The notes under the pieces were generated by a model, which searched no databases, was not told the DNA's origin, and saw nothing but the letters and a program-made list of their open reading frames with translations. A stretch of DNA of 64,000 bases from JBBDWR01 sp040902745 (GTDB taxonomy: Bacteria; Actinomycetota; UBA4738; HRBIN12), in assembly GCA_040902745.1 (NCBI GenBank), contig JBBDWR010000029.1:124001-188000 (forward strand), written 5' to 3'. Made by a program: the position numbers and the translations under genes. Below are positions 17,924-25,834 of this stretch, piece by piece. Position 1 is the first letter of the stretch. Every line of letters starts with the position of its first letter.

Positions 17924-18691
17924 TCATAGGCCCCGGAACCGTGGCGGTCGCTTCTCGAGGAAGGCCTTCATCCCCTCTCGTTGGTCCTCGGTCGAGAACA
18001 GTGCCACGAACGCCTCCCGCTCCGCGTCGAGTTCCGCCGCGCCGGATCCTCGGGCCGCACGTAGTGCCGCCTTGGCGGACGTCAACGCGCGGGTCGGACC
18101 CCGAGCGTACCCGCGAGCGCGATCCCACGCCGTCGTATAGACCTCGCCGTCCGGCACGACCTCGTGCACGAGTCCGATCGAAACTGCCTCCTGCGACCCG
18201 ACCCGGCGCCCGGAGAAGAGCAACTCCGACGCGCGCGCATGACCGACCGCGCGCGGCAGTCGCTGGGTGCCGCCCGCTCCCGGCATCACTCCCAGGAGGA
18301 TCTCCGGTTGCCCGAGCTCAGCCTTCTCTCCGACAACGCGCAGATCGCATGCGAGAGCGATCTCGCAGCCGCCTCCGAGCGCGAAGCCGTTCACCGCGGC
18401 GATCGTCACGACGTCGAGCGCGTCCAGGTCGAGCAGCGCGTTCCCGAGCGCCGAAACGACCGGACGGATCCCGTCTGGATCGAGATCGGCCATCTCCTTG
18501 ATGTCCGCCCCTGCGGCGAACAACGTCGGGCCACCCCAGACGACCACCGCCTTCACGGACGCATCCGACGCTGCGCGGACGGCTTCGCCGAACTCTCGCC
18601 CGAGCTGATGATCGATCGCATTCGCCGGTGGGCGATCGATCCGGATCGTGCCGACCCCTTCGTTCACCGCAAGCGTGACGTACTCGCCCAT
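17924..18691 (-). CDS. Enoyl-CoA hydratase/isomerase family protein
   Basis: 255-residue crotonase-fold enzyme of fatty-acid beta-oxidation type. The oxyanion hole is at AAGADIKEM and GFALGGGCEIALACD. Both catalytic glutamates of true hydratases are present (GGGCEIA and GQPEILLG, followed by GAGGTQRL). It likely adds water to trans-2-enoyl-CoA. It lies between an NmrA-like gene and a GNAT gene on the same strand. Its ATG follows TAGGCT by 6 bases, suggesting a leaderless transcript. Confidence 0.93.
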   Translation of the reverse strand: MGEYVTLAVNEGVGTIRIDRPPANAIDHQLGREFGEAVRAASDASVKAVVVWGGPTLFAAGADIKEMADLDPDGIRPVVSALGNALLDLDALDVVTIAAVNGFALGGGCEIALACDLRVVGEKAELGQPEILLGVMPGAGGTQRLPRAVGHARASELLFSGRRVGSQEAVSIGLVHEVVPDGEVYTTAWDRARGYARGPTRALTSAKAALRAARGSGAAELDAEREAFVALFSTEDQREGMKAFLEKRPPRFRGL

Positions 18692-18697
18692 CCGGCG

Positions 18698-18703
18698 AGC
18701 CTA
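18698..18703 (-). promoter_or_regulatory. Leaderless-type -10 box before the enoyl-CoA hydratase gene
   Basis: TAGGCT, 6 bases, then ATG; the predicted transcription start is the A of the start codon. The TAG is at the same time the stop codon of the upstream NmrA-like gene. Confidence 0.5.
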
Positions 18704-19588
18704 CCCTTCCTCGCCGGAGGCCAGGGCCGCGACGCGAGCGAGTCCTTCATCCAAGGGCGTCGGCCGCAGCCCGAGTACCGCTGCGGCGTCGGGTAGACCC
18801 GGTTCGGGGACGCCGGAAGCGCAGAGCAACTCCATCGCCATCTGCGAGACCGGGCGTTCGAGCGCGTGCACGAGCGCCGCGTGCGCGTGTACCGGAACGA
18901 GCGAGCGAACGTCGGAGCGCCCGCTGATCTTCGTAGCGAGCGCTCCCGCGCTCAGGCGGTCCGGCCCTGCGAGCGCCAGCGGCCCCGCGGGTGGGTCCGC
19001 GAGATCGTCCAGGGCCGCGAAGGCGGCGGCGACATCGTCCACGAAGACCGGGGCGAGCAGCCGATGAACCTCACCCGCGACCGCGGGAGGGACCAGCTCG
19101 GACAGCACCACCGTGGCCGCGAACCAGAAGCCACCGAGGCCGTAGACCGGCGCCACCCGCAGGACCGAGTGCTCCAGCCCGGAACTCGACAGCAGCCGCT
19201 CGGCGCGGCCCTTCGCTCGCAGGAACGGATTGGAGGCCTCGGGAGCGGCCCCGAAAGCCGACAGGAGGAGCACCCGACGCACTCCGACGCTCTTCGCCGT
19301 GTGCAGCACCTGTTCCAGGGACGCTCTCGAGCCGGCATCGTACGCGTGCTCGTTCGGCTCGTTCGCTGCCCCGGCGAGATGGCAGACGGTCTCCGCTCCT
19401 CCCAGTACGGCGGCCAAGAAAACAGGGTCGTCGAGCTGACCGACCGCGACCTTGGCACCCGCCGCGCGAACGAGATCTGCGGCCTCCGGCCTGCGCACGG
19501 ATGCCTTGACCGACGGATCGCGGGCGGCGAGCGCCCGAACGACCGCCGTCCCCACCATGCCCGATGCCCCGATCACCGCCACGCTCAT
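18701..19588 (-). CDS. NAD(P)-binding NmrA/SDR-like protein
   Basis: 295 residues, Rossmann fold. The N-terminal VIGASGMVGTAVVRAL has the G-x-x-G-x-x-G dinucleotide motif of atypical short-chain dehydrogenases. Further blocks are CHLAGAANEPNEHA and VLLLSAFGA. No canonical YxxxK pair is evident, so it may be a sensor or a reductase such as complex-I assembly-like NmrA members. Divergent from the Fur-family gene; the two share a 92-base intergenic region that holds the operator at 19647-19660. Confidence 0.83.
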   Translation of the reverse strand: MSVAVIGASGMVGTAVVRALAARDPSVKASVRRPEAADLVRAAGAKVAVGQLDDPVFLAAVLGGAETVCHLAGAANEPNEHAYDAGSRASLEQVLHTAKSVGVRRVLLLSAFGAAPEASNPFLRAKGRAERLLSSSGLEHSVLRVAPVYGLGGFWFAATVVLSELVPPAVAGEVHRLLAPVFVDDVAAAFAALDDLADPPAGPLALAGPDRLSAGALATKISGRSDVRSLVPVHAHAALVHALERPVSQMAMELLCASGVPEPGLPDAAAVLGLRPTPLDEGLARVAALASGEEG

Positions 19589-19597
19589 CGCGCGCAG

Positions 19598-19603
19598 ATG
19601 CTA
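19598..19603 (-). promoter_or_regulatory. Leaderless-type -10 box before the NmrA-like gene
   Basis: TAGCAT, 9 bases, then ATG; predicted leader about 3 bases. The same hexamer serves the divergent Fur-family gene. Confidence 0.5.
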
Positions 19604-19646
19604 GCGGAGCGGGCCTCTATGCGAGAGTTCGCACCTGCTCCCATCT

Positions 19647-19660
19647 CTTGCAGGTGCAAG
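19647..19660. promoter_or_regulatory. Candidate operator of the Fur-family regulator (autoregulation)
   Basis: CTTGCA-GG-TGCAAG, a perfect 6+2+6 palindrome. It lies 7 bases upstream of the regulator's TAGCAT box, covering its -35 region. The same element, CTCTTGCA-N2-TGCAA, recurs in the same orientation in the leader of cbiM (22851-22866). Binding there would block transcription of the regulator's own gene. It resembles TTGC-containing Nur boxes of Streptomyces more than the AT-rich Fur or Zur boxes. Confidence 0.65.
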
Positions 19661-19667
19661 TGACTGA

Positions 19668-19673
19668 TAGCAT
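19668..19673 (+). promoter_or_regulatory. Leaderless-type -10 box of the Fur-family gene
   Basis: TAGCAT, 7 bases, then ATG at 19681; no ribosome site is present. The predicted transcription start is 19680. The -35 area falls inside the palindrome at 19647-19660. Confidence 0.6.
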
Positions 19674-19680
19674 CGCCCGG

Positions 19681-20127
19681 ATGAGCCAGGTGATGCCCGC
19701 CGCCGACGTGATGGACCTGCTCCGCAACCGGGGCCTTCGCATGACGCCTCAACGCCGCGCGATCGTGGCGGAGGTGATGCGAACGCAAGGTCATATCTCT
19801 CCGACGATGGTCGCGCGCCGGGTCCAGGGGGACATGCCGGGAGTCAACGCCTCCACCGTCTATCGAACCCTGGCCCTGCTCGAGGAGATCGGGGTGTTGT
19901 CGCACTCCCACCTGGAGAGCGGGGCCGAGTACCACCGAGCGGAGGAAGCCGAGCACGTCCATCTCACGTGCTCACGATGCGGCGCCGAGGACGACCTCTC
20001 GATCGACGAAGCCAAGGCGCTCCATAAGGTCGTCGAACGCCACCACGGGTTCTCCCCCGATCTCACCCACTTCGCGATCGGCGGCTTGTGCGCCGCGTGC
20101 CAGCGGGTCCAGGCCACGGGTACCTGA
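19681..20127 (+). CDS. Fur-family metalloregulator, candidate regulator of cobalt/nickel uptake
   Basis: 148 residues. An N-terminal winged helix (RMTPQRRAIVAEV ... NASTVYRTLALLEEIGVLSH) binds DNA. The C-terminal dimerisation half has two CxxC pairs (CSRCG, CAACQ) for structural zinc, and His-rich stretches (EYHRAEEAEHVHL, ERHHGF) for the sensed metal. The start at 19681 fits the family length and the leaderless promoter. An operator overlaps its promoter and recurs before cbiMNQO, whose last gene ends 22 bases away in convergent orientation. I infer a repressor of cobalt or nickel import; zinc or iron sensing is not excluded. Confidence 0.9.
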   Translation: MSQVMPAADVMDLLRNRGLRMTPQRRAIVAEVMRTQGHISPTMVARRVQGDMPGVNASTVYRTLALLEEIGVLSHSHLESGAEYHRAEEAEHVHLTCSRCGAEDDLSIDEAKALHKVVERHHGFSPDLTHFAIGGLCAACQRVQATGT

Positions 20128-20148
20128 GCCTGCGAGGGGCCTGATCCG

Positions 20149-20922
20149 CTAGCCGGACCCAGCGGTGCGATCGACGCGGTCGGCAACCGACGCGGGGACG
20201 AACCCGAAGGGCAGCTCCAGGCGGTTCGCCGCCATCAGCGGCTCGTCACGGAGCAGGTCGATCGTCGGTCCGTCAGCCACGATGCGTCCACCGTTCATCA
20301 CGACCGCGCGCGGACATAACTCGAGCGCGTACGGCAGATCGTGGGTCACCATCAAGATCGTGACGTTGAGGTTCAGGAGGATGTCCGCAAGCTCTCGGCG
20401 CCCAGCGGGATCGAGGTTCGACGACGGTTCGTCCAGGACCAGGATCTGCGGATGCATCGCCAGCACCGTCGCGACCGCCACACGGCGACGCTGACCGAAA
20501 CTCAGGTGGTGCGGAGCCCGGTCGGCATGCTCCTGCATCCCGACGGAGATGAGCGCTTGCTGCACCCGCTCTTCGAGCTCCTCACCGTGGATCCCCAGGT
20601 TCGCGGGACCGAACGCAACGTCCTCGCGAACCGTCGGCATGAAGAGTTGATCGTCCGGGTCCTGGAAGACGATGCCCACCCGCCGGCGGATCTCCCGTAG
20701 GTGCTCCTTAGCAACAGGGAGTCCCGCGACGCGCACCTCGCCCGTCTGCGTCGGATGGATGCCGTTCAAGTGGAGCACAAGGGTGGTCTTGCCGGCACCG
20801 TTCGGCCCCAGGACGGCGACCCGCTCTCCGGAGGCCACGGAGAGATCGATGCCGAACAGCGCCTGGTATCCGTCGGGATAGGCGAACGCAAGTCCGGCCA
20901 CGGCGAGCGCCGGGACCGTCAC
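20149..20922 (-). CDS. cbiO: Cobalt/nickel ECF transporter ATPase
   Basis: ATP-binding subunit that powers the CbiMNQ membrane complex. 257 residues. Walker A GPNGAGKTT, Q-loop FQDPDDQLF typical of ECF ATPases, signature LSFGQRRR, Walker B ILVLDEP and the switch histidine in THDLP. The GTG start at 20922 overlaps the cbiQ stop (GTGA). Last gene of cbiM-N-Q-O, convergent with the Fur-family gene. Confidence 0.95.
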   Translation of the reverse strand: MTVPALAVAGLAFAYPDGYQALFGIDLSVASGERVAVLGPNGAGKTTLVLHLNGIHPTQTGEVRVAGLPVAKEHLREIRRRVGIVFQDPDDQLFMPTVREDVAFGPANLGIHGEELEERVQQALISVGMQEHADRAPHHLSFGQRRRVAVATVLAMHPQILVLDEPSSNLDPAGRRELADILLNLNVTILMVTHDLPYALELCPRAVVMNGGRIVADGPTIDLLRDEPLMAANRLELPFGFVPASVADRVDRTAGSG

Positions 20923-21689
20923 CGGGCCGTCACCTGCCAGGCGGTGGCGGCGATCGCCGCGCCCACGATCGGGAGGGCCATAGCGCCGACCCACATCGCT
21001 CGCGTCGCCGTCGGCTCGCCGAGGTCGGGCATCGAACCAGTGAACCCGCGGGAGAGCATCGACAGATATACCCGCTCACCTCGCTCGTACGATCGGATGA
21101 ACAGCGTCCCGGCAGATGCGGCCACGGCTCTGACCTGCCAGATCCATCGGCCCTCGAACCCGCGAGAGAGGCGCGCGATCCGCATCCGGCGCATCTCTTC
21201 GGCGATCACGTCCGCGTAGCGCACCATGAAGGAGGCTATCGACGTGAACGCCCTCGGCATGCGCAACCGATCGAACCCGCGAAGGAACTCGGCCATCGTC
21301 GTGGTCGACGCCACGACGATGCTGACCGCAAGACCGAGCGTCGCCTTAGCCACGATGTTCCACAGCCCCCACAGCCCCTCGACCGACAGGGACACGCCGA
21401 CGACCTCCGTTCGGGCACCCTGTCCCACGATGGGCAAGAAGAGCGCGAAGGCGATGAACGGGATCTCGAACACAAGTCGCCGTGCCACGAAGCGAGGCGG
21501 GATGCCCGCGAGGGCGATCAGGGCGCCGACGATCACCACGTAGCAGCCGAACGCCCAGAATGCCTCACGGGGCGTGGTGACGATCGCGATCACGAACAGG
21601 AACTGGGCGGCGAGCTTGCACTCGGGCGCCAGACGGTGCACCGGGGAATGGCCGTGCACGTAGAGCGCATGGGCGTGCGTCCCGCTCAC
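20919..21689 (-). CDS. cbiQ: Cobalt/nickel ECF transporter transmembrane subunit
   Basis: 256-residue T component that couples the ATPase to the substrate-binding subunit. It has several membrane helices and the two short Ala-Arg-Gly coupling signatures (IARLSRGFEG and LSMLSRGFTG) that contact CbiO. The GTG start overlaps the cbiN stop by 4 bases. Confidence 0.94.
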   Translation of the reverse strand: MSGTHAHALYVHGHSPVHRLAPECKLAAQFLFVIAIVTTPREAFWAFGCYVVIVGALIALAGIPPRFVARRLVFEIPFIAFALFLPIVGQGARTEVVGVSLSVEGLWGLWNIVAKATLGLAVSIVVASTTTMAEFLRGFDRLRMPRAFTSIASFMVRYADVIAEEMRRMRIARLSRGFEGRWIWQVRAVAASAGTLFIRSYERGERVYLSMLSRGFTGSMPDLGEPTATRAMWVGAMALPIVGAAIAATAWQVTAR

Positions 21690-22057
21690 GGTGCGCCGAT
21701 CACGCCGCCGGCTGACCCGGCTGACCCGGCGGACGGCGCCTCGCCCTGGCCTCGGTGGGATCGGTAGGTTCGCAAGGAAGCGAACAGCAGCATGCCGACG
21801 CCGAACGTGATCACCACGCCGATGATCCCGGCCACACCCGTGCTCACAGCCTCGTTTTCGATACCATCGGCCGAGTAGTCTGCGAGCGGAGAATCGGAGA
21901 GTGCATGGTCCTCGGCCGTGTCGATGAACCCGTGCTCACCGGCCACCTTCTCGAGTCCATCCGGCGATCCGCTCGCCAACGGACTGAGGAAGAACGCGAG
22001 ACCGAGCGCCACTATGAGTCCACCGACGATGAACAACGAGAGGTTCCTGCGGTCCAC
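21686..22057 (-). CDS. cbiN: CbiN-like PDGLE-domain subunit
   Basis: 123 residues with two membrane helices (LFIVGGLIVALGLAFFL and GVAGIIGVVITFGVGMLLF). Between them is the PDGLE motif (SGSPDGLEKVA) and SPLADY, as in CbiN/NikN-type proteins, which assist metal loading of CbiM. The tail is a run of Ser-Ala-Gly repeats. It lies 11 bases after cbiM. Confidence 0.9.
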   Translation of the reverse strand: MDRRNLSLFIVGGLIVALGLAFFLSPLASGSPDGLEKVAGEHGFIDTAEDHALSDSPLADYSADGIENEAVSTGVAGIIGVVITFGVGMLLFASLRTYRSHRGQGEAPSAGSAGSAGGVIGAP

Positions 22058-22068
22058 GATCTCCCTTC

Positions 22069-22761
22069 CTATCGACCGACCGGCTGCACGCCGGCCCCGA
22101 GCGTGAGGGATGGCTTCAGGTCACGGGCTCCGTATACGAGGTCGGGACGCACGGTGAGGACCGCGCCTACCGTGAGCGCGGTGATGACTCCCTCCCCGAT
22201 ACCGATCAGGGCGTGCGTTCCCGCCATCGCGGCGAAGACCGTCGGTAGCGGCGCGTTCCCAACCCCCCCGATCGCGTACTCGACCCAGAAGCCGATCGAC
22301 GCCAAGACCACCGACATGCCCGCTGCGATGCCCGCAGCCGCGACCACCACGGTGCGATTGCTCGGTAGCACCTTGCGGATACCGACGAAGATCGCGTACC
22401 CACCTAGGGCGCCGATCAGCGCCATGTTGACGATGTTCAGGCCGAGGGCGGAGATACCGCCGTCGGCGAAGAAGATCGCTTGCACGAGCAGGACGAGGGC
22501 GACGCAGATCGCACCCGTCCACGGTCCGACCAACACGGCAGCAAGGACGCCACCGAGGAGGTGTCCACTCGTGCCGGCGGCCACGGGGAAGTTCAGCATC
22601 TGAACGGCGAAGATGAACGCCGCCACCAGGCCGGCGAGCGGGGCCTGCTTGTCCTCGAGCGTGTCCGCCGTCTTCTTCAGGCAGACCCCGATCCCCCCGG
22701 CGGCGGCGACGCCCGCGCCCGCGGAAACACCCGCATCGATGAACCCGTCCGGGATGTGCAT
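22069..22761 (-). CDS. cbiM: Cobalt/nickel ECF transporter substrate-specific subunit
   Basis: Binds and translocates Co2+ or Ni2+. 230 residues. The start is the ATG of MHIPDGF at 22761, preceded by GAGGAGG at 6 bases. The N-terminal Met-His of this motif is the metal ligand in CbiM proteins, which makes the start certain. Seven or so hydrophobic segments follow, with NFPVAAGTSGHLLGG and GTHALIGIGEG. First gene of cbiMNQO. Its 121-base leader has no B12 box but holds the candidate Fur-type operator. Confidence 0.96.
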   Translation of the reverse strand: MHIPDGFIDAGVSAGAGVAAAGGIGVCLKKTADTLEDKQAPLAGLVAAFIFAVQMLNFPVAAGTSGHLLGGVLAAVLVGPWTGAICVALVLLVQAIFFADGGISALGLNIVNMALIGALGGYAIFVGIRKVLPSNRTVVVAAAGIAAGMSVVLASIGFWVEYAIGGVGNAPLPTVFAAMAGTHALIGIGEGVITALTVGAVLTVRPDLVYGARDLKPSLTLGAGVQPVGR

Positions 22762-22850
22762 CTGCTGCCTCCTCGACACGCGATCGAACCCGCGCCCGCA
22801 GCCGCCCGACGCGTAAGCCGTGACTCTGGCGCCCCCGTCTCTTGCTTGAT

Positions 22851-22866
22851 GTTGCAGTTGCAAGAG
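22851..22866. promoter_or_regulatory. Candidate Fur-type operator in the cbiM leader
   Basis: Read on the reverse strand, CTCTTGCAACTGCAAC, containing TTGCA-AC-TGCAA. It matches CTCTTGCAGGTGCAAG before the regulator gene except for the two central bases and the last base. It sits about 17-32 bases after the predicted cbiM transcription start, a roadblock position. A second GCAAGAG nearby gives CTCTTGC-N14-GCAAGAG, which could also fold in RNA. Confidence 0.65.
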
Positions 22867-22888
22867 CATGCAGCACCGGCTACCACGC

Positions 22889-22917
22889 ACGCTATCGGGA
22901 GCCCGGCTGAGCGTCAA
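22889..22917 (-). promoter_or_regulatory. Promoter of cbiMNQO
   Basis: TTGACG (22917-22912), 17-base spacer, TAGCGT (22894-22889). The predicted start of transcription is 22882. It lies in the gap after meaB, so the transporter has its own promoter. Confidence 0.65.
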
Positions 22918-22937
22918 GGTCCAGAAGGGGGCCGAAC

Positions 22938-23924
22938 CTACGCGTCGGGCGAGGTCGCTCCGGGCCCCTCCGCCTCGAACGTGCCCGCTCGGGCAGCGGC
23001 CCCTGAGATGACGCGAGCGGCGGCCGCGTACGGATCGATCGTGCGCGCCTCGAGCTGCTCCGCGAGGGCCGGATCATCGTCGAGCACTCGGCCGGCGCCG
23101 CGGCGAAGCAACTCTGCGGCGATCCCCTCGACCTCCCGCCGGAGGCGGAGCGCACGGGATCGGGCAAGCGCTCCCGTCGCATGGATGTGGGACCGGTGCG
23201 CCAAGATCGCCTCCGACAGCTCGTCGAGACCTTCACCGGTCCGAGTCGACACCTTCACGACGGGCGGGGTCCACGGGGGTCGGCCGCCCAGTCGCAGCAT
23301 CGACTCGAGTTCACGGACCGCTTGGTTGGCTCCTTCGAGCTCGGCCTTGTTGACCACGAACACGTTCGCGATCTCCAGGATGCCCGCCTTCGCCACCTGG
23401 ACCGCGTCACCCCACCCGGGCTGGACGACGACGACCGTCGTGTCCGTCGCAGTGGCGACCTCGAGTTCCGCCTGCCCGACGCCGACGGTTTCCACGACGA
23501 TCTGCTCCGCCCCGGAGGCGTCGAGGATCCGGATCGCCTCGGGCGCAGCCAGAGCCATGCCGCCGAGATGTCCCCGCGTGGCCATCGACCGGATGAATAC
23601 GCCAGGGTCGGTCGCGTGCTCCTGCATCCTGACGCGATCGCCGAGCAGGGCGCCTCCGGAGAACGGCGATGAGGGGTCGACCGCGAGTACCGCGATCCGC
23701 TCCTCTCGCGACCGAGCTGCGCGCACCAACCCCGCGGCTAGGCTCGACTTCCCCACTCCGGGCGATCCCGTCAGCCCGATGCTCCACGCGTTCCCGGTGT
23801 GGGGGAACACCCCGGCCGACAGCTGTGCGAGCTCGGGTGCCCCGCTTTCCACCAGGGAGATCGCGCGGGCGACGGCCCGCGGCTCTCCCCGGAGCACACC
23901 CGCGATCACCTCCGAGACGTCCAC
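22938..23924 (-). CDS. meaB: Methylmalonyl-CoA mutase-associated GTPase
   Basis: G3E-family GTPase that guards the B12-dependent methylmalonyl-CoA mutase and gates cofactor delivery. 328 residues. Walker A GLTGSPGVGKSSL, Walker B-like VDPSSPFSGGALLGDRVRM, then FIRSMATRGHLGG and the guanine site VVNKAE. The GTG start at 23924 follows the PrsW-like gene by 13 bases. The mutase is not in the window. Lying beside a cobalt importer is consistent with B12 use. Confidence 0.92.
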   Translation of the reverse strand: MDVSEVIAGVLRGEPRAVARAISLVESGAPELAQLSAGVFPHTGNAWSIGLTGSPGVGKSSLAAGLVRAARSREERIAVLAVDPSSPFSGGALLGDRVRMQEHATDPGVFIRSMATRGHLGGMALAAPEAIRILDASGAEQIVVETVGVGQAELEVATATDTTVVVVQPGWGDAVQVAKAGILEIANVFVVNKAELEGANQAVRELESMLRLGGRPPWTPPVVKVSTRTGEGLDELSEAILAHRSHIHATGALARSRALRLRREVEGIAAELLRRGAGRVLDDDPALAEQLEARTIDPYAAAARVISGAAARAGTFEAEGPGATSPDA

Positions 23925-23937
23925 GACGGCGCTCAGC

Positions 23938-25180
23938 CTACTCGGCGCCCGGTCCGGCCCCGGGAACGGAACGTATCCCACCGGCCGCCGACGCCGCGCC
24001 CGGGACGGCGGCGATCGCGTCGCGTAGCGAACGGCACACTCCACGCTGCCGACCGACCTCCGGGGTCTCGAGGTATCCGGCACGGGTGCGCACTGCGGCG
24101 AGCTGGAGCTGCTCGCGCTGCAGGCGATGCAACAAGGACGCGGCTGCGTCCCCCGCCCGCGTAGCCATCGCGCGACGGGCCCGACGGCGGCTGCGTGGAT
24201 CCTCCAAGGTCGCGAGATCGTCGTCGCCGACGGCCGGTCCCCCGACCTCGGGACCGAGCGCATGCCGCAACCAACGACGTTCGCGGCCGAGCGCCAGCAC
24301 GATCGCCACGCCGACGAAGGCCAACAATGGCGCGCCTTTGACGGCGGTCGCACCGGGAACGAGCAACCAGCCCGCACCGGAAGGCGATGTGGGCAGCAGA
24401 TCCAGCAGCGGGGAGTTCCACAGGAAGTGCCCGAAGACGCCGACAGCCGTCAGTAGGATCAGTACGGCAAGGCGTCGAGACAGCGGGGTATCACGTCGGT
24501 GGGAGACGAAGTAGCCGATCCCCATACCGACGAGCCCCGTGTACAGGACGTGGCCGTACAGACCGCTGGAGATCACGCGGACGAAGAACCCCTGGAGCAC
24601 ACCCGCGGTCGTTCCTCCGAAAACACCCACGAAGTAGAAGACATCTTCTACGACCGCGAACCCGAGTCCGCAGACGGCGCCGTAGACGAACCCATCGAGC
24701 ACGTCGTCCACCTGGTCGCGAGCGATCAGGAATACGAGCACGACGACCGGCCCCCTTGATGATCTCCTCCACGAATGGCGCGGTGAGAGCCGGCGTCCAG
24801 CGGGCAGCGAACTCCGGACCGCCCACACGCGCAACGACCAAACCCCACCCGGCGTTCGCGAATCCCGCGAGCTGGGTGGCGACCACGGCCCCCCAGAAGA
24901 ACGACGCAACGAGGAAGCGAGGCGGTTCACGCTCGTAGAGGTCGAGCGTGTAGATCACCAGGAACACCGGCAACGCGTAGACCACCAGGAGCGCCCAGGA
25001 CAGCGCCCACCCGCCGGGGGACAGCTCGCGGATCGCGCCTTGCTCCAGCAGGGTCAGGACGCCGGAGATCACCAGAAGCATCAGGTACACGACCAGGGCG
25101 GGTCCGCGGGTTCCCGCGTCGAGCGCGCGGCGCAGGCCGGCTCCGGGTCCCGGCCTGGGTCCGCGCAGGGACTCGCTCAT
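23938..25180 (-). pseudogene. PrsW-family intramembrane metalloprotease, frameshifted
   Basis: The ATG at 25180 overlaps the upstream stop (ATGA). The first 143 codons encode helices and the first active-site motif (PFVEEIIKG, E138/E139/K142). Reading then leaves the family after a run of five G (24755-24751 on this strand). With four G the frame continues as GPVVVLVFLIARDQ, then motif 2 (VVEDVFYFVG) and motif 3 (YGHVLYTG), to a stop at 23938. The joined product would be 413 residues. Family members are zinc-dependent site-2-like proteases acting on membrane substrates. Either a real broken gene, phase variation in a homopolymer, or an assembly or sequencing indel. Confidence 0.8.
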
Positions 25181-25764
25181 CGGATCACCGCTCCGTCCTC
25201 CATCGTGTGGGCATCGCCGAGGATCAGGCCGAGTTGTCCTTCGGGTCCCCACGCGTCGAACACGACGCCGTTGCCGGTCGAGGCCACGACGACCGTGACC
25301 TCTCCCTCGATCGGGGCCCCTCCCCGCTCGAATACACCCACGTACGAGAAGCGCACCCCGTCGAGTCCGGCGGCCAGCCCCACGAGCTCGAGTTCCTCGG
25401 AGACCGACAGTCGTTGCGCGTTCGGACGTAGGCCCTCGTCCACGTAGCGGGTGGCGTAGCCGGCGACGCCGCCGGGACCGGCGTCGATGACCACGACATC
25501 GAGGTTGCCGCTCCCGCGCGTGAGGCTGGCGCCTTGGAAGCCGTCCCCCGAGTACGTGCGGGCCGACTCCCACCCCGACAGGGGACGAACGCGGACCGTG
25601 TCGGCCACGGTCACCGGTGGTCCCACCGGTCCCTCCAAGGCTTCCGCGACGAGGTAGCCACCGAAGACGGTGACCAGCAGGACGAGAACCACGAGCAGGG
25701 ACGGCCACCATCGGCGTGGCGGGGAGATCCGAGGGGGCTGAGGGAGCGCGGTCATCGGCGCCAA
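25177..25764 (-). CDS. Single-pass membrane protein, unknown
   Basis: 195 residues. A Pro-rich cytosolic start, one membrane helix (SLLVVLVLLVTVFGGYLV) at about residues 22-39, then an extracytoplasmic domain of about 150 residues with strands such as LDVVVIDAG and GEVTVVVAS. I do not recognise the family. The start may be the second ATG (TALPQPPR, 25755). It overlaps the PrsW-like gene by 4 bases, so the two are probably expressed together. Confidence 0.72.
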   Translation of the reverse strand: MAPMTALPQPPRISPPRRWWPSLLVVLVLLVTVFGGYLVAEALEGPVGPPVTVADTVRVRPLSGWESARTYSGDGFQGASLTRGSGNLDVVVIDAGPGGVAGYATRYVDEGLRPNAQRLSVSEELELVGLAAGLDGVRFSYVGVFERGGAPIEGEVTVVVASTGNGVVFDAWGPEGQLGLILGDAHTMEDGAVIR

Positions 25765-25834
25765 CCACTCCCCTTCCCCCCGGGTGCAAGCGGATGCGCG
25801 GCGACCGATGCCGGTTCGATCGCCGCATAGCTCC

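Noticed and set aside
22762..22937. Cobalamin riboswitch in the cbiM leader
   Set aside because: The leader is about 121 bases and lacks the B12-box consensus; a riboswitch of this class needs about 200 bases. A Fur-type operator is present instead.
24751..24755. Programmed ribosomal frameshift in the PrsW-like gene
   Set aside because: A slippery run exists, but no downstream pseudoknot or internal ribosome site is evident, and PrsW proteins are not known to use frameshifting; an indel is simpler.
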